From the NCBI RefSeq assembly GCF_003856975.1, contig NZ_CP033107.1:3658001-3722000 (forward strand): DNA of 64,000 nt, read 5' to 3'. The DNA is from Plantibacter sp. PA-3-X8. GTDB lineage: Bacteria > Actinomycetota > Actinomycetes > Actinomycetales > Microbacteriaceae. The position numbers were made by a program, and so were the translations under genes. This document shows, one piece after another, positions 29,730 to 37,430 of this stretch; position 1 is the first letter of the stretch, and the number at the start of each line of letters is the position of its first letter. The notes under the pieces are model-generated. The model had not been told where the DNA came from. It did no database searches and worked only from the letters and a program-made list of their open reading frames with translations.

Positions 29730-30305
29730 TCAGGCGAGGACGACGACTCCCCCGGCTTCAGCGATCTCGGCGAGCGCCGCATCCCCGGCGGCCCGGTCGA
29801 CGGGCGCGACGAGACCTGCGAGGACGCGGACCTGCAGGCCGTGCTCGATGGCGTCGAGCGCACTCCGGCGGACGCAGTAGTCGGTCGCGAGACCCACGAC
29901 GTCGACCTCCGTGATTCCGGCATCCGTGAGAACCTCGTCGAGGCTCAGACCCTCGGGCGTCACGCCCTCGAAGATCGAGTATCCGTGGGCACCCTGGCCC
30001 TTGCGGATGTGGGTGTCGACGCTCTTGGTGTCGAGCGCGTGGTGGTACTCGGCGCCTGAACTCCCCGCGACGCAGTGCACCGGCCAGTTCGTCACGTAGT
30101 CGGGCTCTCCCGTCGCGAAGTGACCGTCGTTGTCGCCCTCGGCGTCGTGCCAGTCGCGTGAGGCGAACACGTGCGCGTAATCGGCCCCGTGCTCGGCCAA
30201 CAACTGCGTGACCCCGGCGGCGACGACCTCGCCGCCGTCCACGCCGAGCGCACCGCCCTCGGTGAAGTCGTTCTGTACGTCGATGATGAAGAGCGCGCGC
30301 GCCAC
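29730..30305 (-). CDS. pncA: Nicotinamidase / isochorismatase-family hydrolase
   Basis: Hydrolyses nicotinamide to nicotinate for NAD salvage. From the GTG start the protein is 191 residues, with the catalytic triad Asp9 (FIIDVQNDF), Lys102 (HIRKGQG) and Cys144 (TDYCVR). Metal ligands are likely Asp51, His53 and His62 in RDWHDAEGDNDGHF. GTG at 30305 is chosen because GGAGG lies five bases before it; an ATG 16 codons upstream would add a non-conserved tail. Related hydrolases act on other amides, but the triad and metal site favour nicotinamidase. Confidence 0.88.
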   Translation of the reverse strand: MARALFIIDVQNDFTEGGALGVDGGEVVAAGVTQLLAEHGADYAHVFASRDWHDAEGDNDGHFATGEPDYVTNWPVHCVAGSSGAEYHHALDTKSVDTHIRKGQGAHGYSIFEGVTPEGLSLDEVLTDAGITEVDVVGLATDYCVRRSALDAIEHGLQVRVLAGLVAPVDRAAGDAALAEIAEAGGVVVLA

Positions 30306-30404
30306 GATGCCTCCGGGTTGTCGTCGTCCCGCCTCGGTGGAGGTCGGTTCCATCGAGGGTAACGCCGGGGAACCGACCGGGTCAGGTGGTTGCGCCGTCG
30401 TGGT

Positions 30405-30599
30405 TCAGAGCCGACGTGCGCGCTCCTTGCGGCGGTCGAAGAACTGGAGACCGATGTTCACACCCATGACGACGGTGCCGAGGAGCATGGCGACGAGCCC
30501 GGCGATCCGGAACCCGACCGGCAGCTCCAGGAGCAACGCGAAGACGACCCCGAGCACGATGAGCGCGGCACCCGCGGAGAACAACACCAGATACTTCAT
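30405..30599 (-). CDS. Small two-helix membrane protein
   Basis: A 64-residue protein: helix 1 (about 5-25), a short turn, helix 2 (about 31-52), then a basic cytoplasmic tail FDRRKERARRL. Function unknown. A -10 box TACCGT (30612-30607 on this strand) lies seven bases before the ATG, suggesting a leaderless transcript. It is divergent from the GH114 gene. Confidence 0.65.
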   Translation of the reverse strand: MKYLVLFSAGAALIVLGVVFALLLELPVGFRIAGLVAMLLGTVVMGVNIGLQFFDRRKERARRL

Positions 30600-30648
30600 G
30601 CCCCCAACGGTACCGGCTGAGCGGCGACCCCGGGACGGGACCGCGACC

Positions 30649-30660
30649 TAGGGTGGAGAC
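30649..30660 (+). promoter_or_regulatory. Leaderless promoter of GH114 gene
   Basis: TAGGGT (30649-30654) is followed after six bases by the ATG. GGAGAC in the gap is too close to the ATG to be a normal ribosome binding site. Confidence 0.55.
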
Positions 30661-31524
30661 ATGACCCGTCTCCCCCGCCGCGCGCACCTACTCACCGCCG
30701 CGGGCGCCGCCCTCCTGCTCGCGGTCACCGCCGCCGGCTGCTCCACGTTCCCGAGCGGTGCGAGCTCCGACACCGGACCGACCCACTCAGCGGGTGGCTT
30801 CCCCACGGACGTCGTCTTCGACTACCAGCTCGGTGGCGGCTACGAGCCGGCGGCCGGCGTGGGCGGCGTCGCGCGCGACAGCACCGACTCCCCCGACCCC
30901 GACCGGTACTCCATCTGCTACGTCAACGGGTTCCAGAGCCAGCCGGCCGATCGCGAGGCCTGGCTCGCCGAGCCGGACCTGGTTCTCACCGACGACGCCG
31001 GCGAACCGGTCATCGACGAGAACTGGCCCGACGAACTCATCTTCGACCTCTCCACCGACGACCGTCGCGCGCGCATCGCCGAGCGGGTCGGTGCGAGCAT
31101 CACCCGCTGCGCGGAGGCCGGCTTCGACGCCGTCGAGATCGACAACCTCGACTCGTACACCCGGTCCGACGGTCGGCTCACCGTGGAGGACGCGATCGCC
31201 CTCGCCACCCGGTACGCCGACCTCGCCCACGACGCGGGCCTCCTCATCGGGCAGAAGAACGCCGCCGAGCTCGGCACACGAGGACGGGACGACGTCGGGT
31301 TCGACTTCGCCGTCGCGGAGGAGTGCCACCGCTTCGACGAGTGCGCCACCTACACCGAGGTGTACGGAGACGCCGTGCTGGACATCGAGTACACGGACGA
31401 CCTGCGCGGCACCTTCGACGAGGTGTGCGCCGATCCGCAGGTCCCGTTCTCCACGATCCTGCGCGACCGCGACCTCCGGACGGCCGACGACCCCGCCCAC
31501 GTCTTCGACGCCTGCGCTCGGTAG
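30661..31524 (+). CDS. GH114-like lipoprotein (endo-alpha-1,4-polygalactosaminidase family)
   Basis: A 287-residue secreted lipoprotein. The signal peptide ends in a lipobox with Cys27 (VTAAGC). The mature part is a TIM-barrel of glycoside hydrolase family 114: FDYQLGGGYEP, YSICYVNGFQSQ, then FDAVEIDNLDSYTR with the presumed catalytic Asp, QKNAAEL and FAVAEECHRFDEC. Members cleave galactosaminogalactan-type polymers; the substrate here is not known. It is a single-gene unit with its own promoter. Confidence 0.85.
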   Translation: MTRLPRRAHLLTAAGAALLLAVTAAGCSTFPSGASSDTGPTHSAGGFPTDVVFDYQLGGGYEPAAGVGGVARDSTDSPDPDRYSICYVNGFQSQPADREAWLAEPDLVLTDDAGEPVIDENWPDELIFDLSTDDRRARIAERVGASITRCAEAGFDAVEIDNLDSYTRSDGRLTVEDAIALATRYADLAHDAGLLIGQKNAAELGTRGRDDVGFDFAVAEECHRFDECATYTEVYGDAVLDIEYTDDLRGTFDEVCADPQVPFSTILRDRDLRTADDPAHVFDACAR

Positions 31525-31634
31525 GCTCCGGCAGGAGATCCGCCCGGGGCAGGAGCTTCCGCGGCGAAGCATCCTGCTGCGGGGTGAACCCCCGGCGCCC
31601 AGGCATCTCCAGCAGGTGTCGATAGCGTGGAGGC
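31525..31634 (+). promoter_or_regulatory. Promoter region of LysR gene with leaderless leader start
   Basis: TAGCGT (31623-31628) is six bases before an ATG at 31635, which opens a seven-codon reading frame (next entry). The rest of the gap holds no clear palindrome or LysR-type box. Confidence 0.5.
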
Positions 31635-31658
31635 ATGATCCGGACCCACGACGCATGA
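31635..31658 (+). CDS. Seven-codon leader peptide, MIRTHDA
   Basis: ATG at 31635 lies six bases after a -10 box and reads Met-Ile-Arg-Thr-His-Asp-Ala, then TGA. Its stop overlaps the LysR start as ATGA (31655-31658). The layout suggests that a leaderless mRNA is translated through the leader and the ribosome re-initiates on the regulator gene. The reading frame is short and could be fortuitous; the exact overlap is what supports it. Confidence 0.45.
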   Translation: MIRTHDA

Positions 31659-32560
31659 ACCTGGAGCAATTGGAAGCGGTCGTCGCGGTCGTCGACTACG
31701 GCTCGTACGCCGCAGCGGCCGACGTCCTCCGGATCTCGCAGCCCTCGCTCACGAGACGCATCCAACGCTGCGAGACGGACCTCGGGCTCGCGCTCTTCAC
31801 CCGGGTCGGTCGGCGCATGCAGGTCACCGACGCCGGCCGGTCCGTGCTCGGCCCGGCGAGGCGGATGCTGCAGGAGGCGAACGGGCTCCGCGCGCTCGCC
31901 GACGCCCAGCAGGCGCTCACCGCCGGCACGCTCCGCATCGGCGCGCTCCCCTCGCTCGTCGCGACCCACGTCCCGGAGCTCGTCGCCCGGTTCCACGCCG
32001 CGCACCCCGACGTCCGCATCGAGGTCACGGGCGCCGTCGACTCCGCCGAACTGCTCGAGGCCGTCGACCTCGGGCGCATCGACCTCGGCGTGGCCGATGT
32101 GGCCACCGCCGGCCCCGGTGTCGAGGTGCGGCTCCTGGAGGAACAGCGGTTCGCGATCGTCCTCCCCGGCCTCAGGAACGTCGCCGAGCGCGAGGCCGAG
32201 CACACGCCGCCGACCATCACCGGCGACGAGCTGGCCACGCACACCCTGGTGACCCTTCCGCGCGGGACGTCGATGCGCGCCGTGACCGACGAGGCCTACG
32301 CCCGCTTCGGCGTGCAGCCACCGCGGGTCATCGTGACCACCCAGCGCGACGCGCTCACGCGGTTCGCGACCGCCGGCGTCGGGCTGACCGTGGTGCCCGA
32401 GCGTCTCGCCGACTGGGCTGCGGCGAACGGCGCCCGGGTCCGCCGGTTCCCGGCACCGGTCACGAGGAGCATCGGCCTGCTCGTGCGCCACGACAGCGTC
32501 CGGACACCCGCCGTGAGTGCCTTCCTCCGATTGGCGGAGCGGGTCCCACCCGGGGACTGA
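31655..32560 (+). CDS. LysR-family transcriptional regulator
   Basis: A 301-residue regulator with the N-terminal LysR helix-turn-helix (MNLEQLEAVVAVVDYGSYAA, then ISQPSLTRRIQRCETDLGLALFTR). A two-lobed effector domain follows from about residue 90 (GTLRIGALPSLVA). The start is set at the conserved MNLEQL. It has no good Shine-Dalgarno sequence of its own and probably depends on the overlapping leader peptide. Its target is not evident; the flanking genes are a lipoprotein upstream and a convergent LCP protein. Confidence 0.88.
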   Translation: MNLEQLEAVVAVVDYGSYAAAADVLRISQPSLTRRIQRCETDLGLALFTRVGRRMQVTDAGRSVLGPARRMLQEANGLRALADAQQALTAGTLRIGALPSLVATHVPELVARFHAAHPDVRIEVTGAVDSAELLEAVDLGRIDLGVADVATAGPGVEVRLLEEQRFAIVLPGLRNVAEREAEHTPPTITGDELATHTLVTLPRGTSMRAVTDEAYARFGVQPPRVIVTTQRDALTRFATAGVGLTVVPERLADWAAANGARVRRFPAPVTRSIGLLVRHDSVRTPAVSAFLRLAERVPPGD

Positions 32561-32572
32561 CGACGCCCCGCG

Positions 32573-34036
32573 TCACCCGCAGAGGTCCGCGGCGGCGTTG
32601 CGGGACTCGACCTCGACGGGCGCGGGCGCGGCAGGCGGGGTCAGTGAGGCGAAGTCGTCGCCGATGACGAGCACGACGTCCTGCTCGTCCGGTCCCGGTT
32701 CACCGCTCACGACGACCGTGATCCCCAACTCCTGGGCGAGCGAGGCGGCCGTCGCCCGAGCCGCGTCCGAGTCGCGCGCGAGCAGGAGTGTGACCGGCGT
32801 GTCCGTCTCCGCGTCGCCGATCGACGCGACGGTGTAGCCGAGAGCGGTCAGTCGGTCGGCGGTCGCCGTCGCGACCCCGTTCGTCTGCGAGCCGTTGAGG
32901 ACGCTGACCGCCTCGACCCGCACCGGTTCGACCGGGGCGACCGGCTCGGCGGGGGACGCATCACCGGTTCCCGCGATCGGCACCGGGACATCGGTGGCGA
33001 GGCTCGAGAAGACGATCGCGGCGTCATCGCTCGGGACGACCCGGTTGGCGTCCGACGGCGCCTCGGTCCACGGCATGGTCAGGAAGGTGATGGCCGACGC
33101 CGGCACCTGCGAGACCCGGTGCGCGAGCGAGGTCAGGCTCGCGAGGTCGCCGAGCGCGGTGTCGACGGTGAGCGAGGAGGTGACCGCGTCCAGGAAGCGG
33201 ATGAGGCGGTCCGGCCGGGTGAGCACCTCGGCACTCAGCGCCCGCTGCACGATCGCGGACATCACCATCTGCTGGTTGCCGAGGCGCGAGATGTCGCTGC
33301 CGTCACCCACCGCGTGCCGGGTGCGGGCGAGCGCGAGCGCCTGCGTCCCGTCGATGACCTGGGCCCCGGCGGGCAGCGCGAGGTTCGAATAGGGGTCCTC
33401 CATGTCCGACGGCAGACACACCGCCAGCCCGTCCATGCCGTTGACGATCGCCTGGAAGCCGCTGAAGTCGAGCTCGATGAAATGGTCGATCGGTACACCG
33501 GTCATCGCCTGCACCGCGGCGACCGAGCAGGCGGCCCCGGAGTTCAACGCCGCGTTCACCATCCCGTAGTCGTCGGGCGTCCCCCGCCCGGTGTCCGTGC
33601 ACATAGACAGGTCGGTCAGCGTGTCACGCGGGATCTGCATCGCGTCGATCCGGGAGTTGCCCTCGGACACGTGCACGAGCACCATCGCGTCGCTGCGCTT
33701 GGTGCCGGTGTCCTCGCCGTAGTCGCCGACCGCGAGGTCACGACTGTCGGAGCCGAGGAGGAGGACGTTGATCGCCGGGTCCGGCGCACCCGGCTGCGCG
33801 GGCTCGGTCGAACGTCCGGTCGGGGCGGCGATGGCCTCGGAGCTGAGGTTGCCCTGCAGTCGCAGTGCCAGCGCACCGACACCCCCGAGGAGCGCGAGCA
33901 CGAGGCCGCCTGCGATGCCGACGATGAGGCGCCGACGGCGGACCCGTGCGCTCACCCCACCGCCGTGACGGCGAGCGTGGGCGGCACGTGGGCGGACGGA
34001 TGCCTCGGGGAGATCGGGGAGATCGGGTCTGCGCAT
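32573..34036 (-). CDS. LytR-CpsA-Psr (LCP) family cell-wall glycopolymer ligase
   Basis: LCP proteins move polyprenyl-linked glycopolymers onto peptidoglycan outside the cell. The 487-residue protein has a basic N-terminus (RRRR), one transmembrane helix (about 37-60) and the LCP domain from about 85. That domain has NVLLLGSDSRD, RSDAMVLVHV, the Arg motif QIPRDTL, ALNSGAACSVAAVQ and LALARTRHAVGDGSDISRLG with the key Arg and Asp. A C-terminal LytR_C domain follows (VSVLNGSQTNGVATATADRL). It is convergent with the LysR gene, with 12 bases between stops. Confidence 0.92.
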   Translation of the reverse strand: MRRPDLPDLPEASVRPRAAHARRHGGGVSARVRRRRLIVGIAGGLVLALLGGVGALALRLQGNLSSEAIAAPTGRSTEPAQPGAPDPAINVLLLGSDSRDLAVGDYGEDTGTKRSDAMVLVHVSEGNSRIDAMQIPRDTLTDLSMCTDTGRGTPDDYGMVNAALNSGAACSVAAVQAMTGVPIDHFIELDFSGFQAIVNGMDGLAVCLPSDMEDPYSNLALPAGAQVIDGTQALALARTRHAVGDGSDISRLGNQQMVMSAIVQRALSAEVLTRPDRLIRFLDAVTSSLTVDTALGDLASLTSLAHRVSQVPASAITFLTMPWTEAPSDANRVVPSDDAAIVFSSLATDVPVPIAGTGDASPAEPVAPVEPVRVEAVSVLNGSQTNGVATATADRLTALGYTVASIGDAETDTPVTLLLARDSDAARATAASLAQELGITVVVSGEPGPDEQDVVLVIGDDFASLTPPAAPAPVEVESRNAAADLCG

Positions 34037-34118
34037 CGTCCCAGTGCACCAAGCGTCGAAGCGGCGGACAAGCAGCCTGCCCGGTGCGACTCATACGCGG
34101 CGCGCATGCGTCGGAGGG

Positions 34119-35270
34119 TCAGCTCACGGGCGAGGCTGCTTCCGAGCCACGCAGTCCGGGAACCGCACGTTTGCCGAACTGGCCGGTGACGACCAGGATG
34201 AGCGTCGTCGCTGCGAGGAGGATCCAGCCCGGCCAGCCGAGCAGGGTGCCGAACACACTGCCGGTGTCCTGCATCGACGTCGGGCTGGCGAACAGCAGCA
34301 GTGCCCCGACGGCGGCGTTCACCGCGCCGTGGGCGATCACCGCCGGCCAGACCGAGGCCGAGCGGAGCCGCAACCAGCCGATGAGGACGCCGAGCAGCAT
34401 GCACCAGCCCACCATGAGGAGCAGGCCGAGGACGTCGGTCCGCTGGTAGTTGTAGCCGAGGAGGATGAGCGGTGCGTGCCACACGCCCCAGATCGCCCCG
34501 GACAGCAGGAGGGCGGGCCAGGTGCCGAGCGGCAGGAGGTTCGGCAGCAACCAGCCGCGCCAGCCGAGTTCCTCCCCGAACGCGGACAGCGATGCCACCA
34601 GGACGCCGAGGGGCAGGGTGAGGAGCTGGACCAGGGCGACCGTGGTGAGCTCGTCCCGCCCGAGCTCGCCGGCGCCCGAGGCGGTCATGATGGCGGCGAG
34701 ACCGGACAGGCCGACGAGGTCGAGCTCGATGAGCCCCATGGCCTGCCCGAGCAGCATGGAGCAGAACGCGAGGACGGGGAACCCGACGAGCGCCGCCGCG
34801 CAGAGCCCGAGGGTCCGGCCGAGGGGACGCAGCGGCGCGAGTCCGAGCAGCCGCGGGATGCTCCTCGGGCGGGCGACGAACAGCACCACGACGAGCGCGG
34901 CGATGGTCGGGGTGTACATCATGCCGAGGGCGATGAGCTGGAACCAGGGGTTCGCGAGTCCCTCACCTGACAGCCACAGCGGTGCGGCGATGAGCCAGGC
35001 GAGGCCCACGGCGAGCACGGTGAAGACCGTGACGGCGACCCACGGGACCCTGGTGGGCAGGATCGGGGCCAGCTCGCGGTTGCGCCGGCGCTGGCGGTCC
35101 GCCGCCGACTCCGGCTGCTGCGCGAGCACGGCCCGCCCGGCGGCACCGATCACCGGGCCCGCGGCCGGTGTGGGCGCCCCGCCGACGATCGGCGTCCGGT
35201 TCGGTCCAGGCGCGGGCAGTCCGATCGGCGCCCAGCCGCCCTCGATCGGTGTGTCGTCCGGTCGCTGCAT
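34119..35270 (-). CDS. CPBP-family intramembrane glutamic protease
   Basis: A 383-residue membrane protein of the CPBP (Abi/CAAX-like) family. A Pro-rich cytosolic head of about 75 residues precedes roughly eight helices. The catalytic motifs are present: EELGWRGWLLP (Glu-Glu plus Arg) and WGVWHAPLIL (His), with a later HGAVNA (His/Asn). The biological substrate is unknown. SD-like GGGGGA stands four bases before the ATG and lies inside an arm of an inverted repeat. A -10 box TAGCGT on this strand (35316-35311) gives the gene its own promoter. Confidence 0.85.
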   Translation of the reverse strand: MQRPDDTPIEGGWAPIGLPAPGPNRTPIVGGAPTPAAGPVIGAAGRAVLAQQPESAADRQRRRNRELAPILPTRVPWVAVTVFTVLAVGLAWLIAAPLWLSGEGLANPWFQLIALGMMYTPTIAALVVVLFVARPRSIPRLLGLAPLRPLGRTLGLCAAALVGFPVLAFCSMLLGQAMGLIELDLVGLSGLAAIMTASGAGELGRDELTTVALVQLLTLPLGVLVASLSAFGEELGWRGWLLPNLLPLGTWPALLLSGAIWGVWHAPLILLGYNYQRTDVLGLLLMVGWCMLLGVLIGWLRLRSASVWPAVIAHGAVNAAVGALLLFASPTSMQDTGSVFGTLLGWPGWILLAATTLILVVTGQFGKRAVPGLRGSEAASPVS

Positions 35271-35348
35271 GTGATCCCCCGTGGTCGCGAACAGCTTCCC
35301 ACGCTACGGAGCGACGGCGCGGGGCGCATCCGCCGACCGGGGGATCAC
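35271..35348 (-). promoter_or_regulatory. Inverted repeat covering the CPBP ribosome binding site
   Basis: GTGATCCCCCG (35271-35281) and CGGGGGATCAC (35338-35348) are perfect 11-base arms with 56 bases between them. On the minus-strand mRNA the downstream arm contains the Shine-Dalgarno GGGGGA of the CPBP gene. The upstream arm overlaps the stop of the LacI gene. A -10 box TAGCGT between the arms would give mRNA lacking the upstream arm. Confidence 0.5.
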
Positions 35349-36334
35349 CCGGTGAGGTGACAGCCGCAGGACTCCCGCAGGAGGAGCCCGACGGGGACGA
35401 CGGTGCTGCGCTCGTGCTCACCGTCCGCGTCACCGAAGCGGGCGAGCGCCCGGGTGGCGGCCAGGCGGCCCAGTCGTGCCGGGTCCTGTTCGATGACACT
35501 GACCGCCGGATCGAGCTGGTCGGCCATCGGGAAGTCGCCGAAGCCGAGCGAGGCGATCCCCCGCGAGCGCAGCGCTGGGACGAGCGCCATCGTCACGCGC
35601 GCGTTCGCCGAGAACAGGGCCGTCGGCGGGGAGGCGAGGGCGAGGAGACCGTCCACCACGGTGGCAGCCGGTTCGCGGTCCGTCGCGTCGAGGCTGACGA
35701 GGGCGTCGTCGAGGTCGATCCCGCTCTCGGCGAGCGCCGAACGGTAGCCCTCGAGTCGGCGACGGGTGCTCGGCGGGTGTGCCGAGTCGGCGATGAAGGC
35801 GACGCGGGCGTGCCCATGCTCGAGCAGGTGCCTCGTCGCGAGGTAGGCGCCGCGGTGGTCGTCCTCGACGAAGCTGTCGGCGTCGAGCCCGCCTGGGGCG
35901 CGGTCGACGAACACGATGGGCGTGTGCTCGGCCCACGGCGCGAGCCACGACTGGTCCTCCGCGACGGGCGCGAGGACGAGCCCCATGAGCTGCGAGCGGA
36001 GCAGCGAGTCGAGCACGGCACGCTCGCGCGCCGGGTCGTCGCCGATGCTCGTGACGAGGGTGGTGATGCCCGACACCGAGCAGACCTCCTCGACGGCTCG
36101 GACGACCGCGGCGAAGAAGGGGTCGACGACGTCCGGGACCGCGACGCCGACGGAGGAGGACCGCCCGGCGCGGAAGGTGCGCGCCAGGACGTTCGGGACG
36201 TAGTTCAGTTCCCGCATGGCCGATTCGACCCGCGACCGCGTCTCCGGGAGCACGTGCGGGTCGTCGTTGAACACGCGGGAGACCGTCTTCGAGCTCACCC
36301 CGGCGAGGGACGCCACGTCCTGCATCGTGGCCAT
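35345..36334 (-). CDS. LacI-family transcriptional regulator (module A)
   Basis: A 329-residue repressor. The helix-turn-helix is MQDVASLAGVSSKTVSRVFN (residues 4-23), with the minor-groove hinge helix near YVPNVLARTFRAGRS. A periplasmic-binding-protein-like effector domain follows. It is a close paralogue of the LacI at 62850-63833: both read SRVFNDDPHVLP, GVAVPD(V/I)VDPFFA and FVDRAPGGL. It is third in line behind an FGGY kinase and a LacD-type aldolase, and probably controls them through the paired palindromes at 38893-38942. Confidence 0.9.
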   Translation of the reverse strand: MATMQDVASLAGVSSKTVSRVFNDDPHVLPETRSRVESAMRELNYVPNVLARTFRAGRSSSVGVAVPDVVDPFFAAVVRAVEEVCSVSGITTLVTSIGDDPARERAVLDSLLRSQLMGLVLAPVAEDQSWLAPWAEHTPIVFVDRAPGGLDADSFVEDDHRGAYLATRHLLEHGHARVAFIADSAHPPSTRRRLEGYRSALAESGIDLDDALVSLDATDREPAATVVDGLLALASPPTALFSANARVTMALVPALRSRGIASLGFGDFPMADQLDPAVSVIEQDPARLGRLAATRALARFGDADGEHERSTVVPVGLLLRESCGCHLTG

Positions 36335-36421
36335 GGCTGCTCCTCGGGTGGTTCCACCTGCGTGGCGTGGTCGGATCGGGCTGGTTCGCGGGCGGCGACC
36401 GAGGACGCCGCCCGCGATCCG

Positions 36422-37342
36422 TCAGCGACCGGCGAGCGCGGTCTCGATGACCTGCTCGAGCTCACGGAGGCGAGGCAGCGCACGGTTCGTGAGCAGTTCC
36501 TCACGCTTCGCCGACGAGATCGAAAGGCTATCCTTCCACAGCGAACGACCGGCCATCGCGCCGCCGGCACCGTTCTCGACCGCGGTGCGGACCTGGCCGA
36601 CGAAGGTCTCGTGGTCGACGCCGGCGGACAGCACGGCCCACGGCACACCGGCGGCGGCCTCGGTCACGGCTGCGGCGGCCTCGGCGGAGCCCGGGTACTG
36701 GAGCTTCAGAACCTTGGAACCGGCGGCGACGGAGATCTCCGCGGCACCGCGTACGAGCTCGGGGAAGATCTCGGCGTAGGCCTCGTCGCTCTCGCCGTCG
36801 AGCTGGTAGACGAGGATCTCGACGATGAGCAGCACGCCCTCGGCGGTGCACTCCTCCACGAGGCGGGCGATCTCGTCGATGACGACCTGCTCGGCCTCGC
36901 GCTGGTCGGAGCGCAGGTAGAAGAGCATCTTGGCGGCGTCGCCACCGAGTTCGCGGACCCGACGGGCGTCCATGCCGGGGACGTACTTCGTCCGGCGCAG
37001 ACCGTTCTCGGTGTCGAAGCCCGAGGAGTCCATGCCGACGACGAGACCGGTCGTGCGGGAGAGGGTGCGCTCGTCGACGACGAGCGGGAGGGCTACCTCC
37101 GGGTCGAGGAGGATGGCGGGTGCGTGGTTGCCGAGGAACCGGACGAGGTCGCTCTTGGCCTCGGCGAGTTCGTCACGGCTGATGCCGGCCGCGCCGTTCG
37201 GGGCGTCGGTCATGACGGCCTTCATGCCGTTGCGCTGGTCGCCGGCGACGATGAGCATGCCGCCGCCCGGGGTGCTGATCGTGGCCATGGCGCGGCGTTC
37301 GAGCGTCGTCAGCTCGTTGGTCCTGGTGGCTACTGCGTTCAT
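36422..37342 (-). CDS. LacD/YihT-type class I aldolase
   Basis: A 306-residue TIM-barrel aldolase of the tagatose-1,6-bisphosphate (LacD) / sulfofructose-phosphate (YihT) group. The conserved segments are LIVAGDQRNGMKAV, GDAAKMLFYLRSD, VLKLQYPG with the likely Schiff-base Lys213, VPWAVLSAGVDHETF and GAGGAMAGRSLWKD. It should cleave a ketose 1-phosphate or bisphosphate to dihydroxyacetone phosphate plus an aldehyde; which one is not clear. AAGGAG precedes the ATG. It lies between an FGGY kinase and a LacI gene with gaps of 88 and 87 bases, apparently one operon. Confidence 0.82.
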   Translation of the reverse strand: MNAVATRTNELTTLERRAMATISTPGGGMLIVAGDQRNGMKAVMTDAPNGAAGISRDELAEAKSDLVRFLGNHAPAILLDPEVALPLVVDERTLSRTTGLVVGMDSSGFDTENGLRRTKYVPGMDARRVRELGGDAAKMLFYLRSDQREAEQVVIDEIARLVEECTAEGVLLIVEILVYQLDGESDEAYAEIFPELVRGAAEISVAAGSKVLKLQYPGSAEAAAAVTEAAAGVPWAVLSAGVDHETFVGQVRTAVENGAGGAMAGRSLWKDSLSISSAKREELLTNRALPRLRELEQVIETALAGR

Positions 37343-37430
37343 GAGGTGCTCCTTGTGCTTCGGATGGGGTCTGATCCCGGCAGCGGTCGCGCCGGGGAGG
37401 ATCGGTCTGGGTCGTCGGGTGGTCGGTCGG

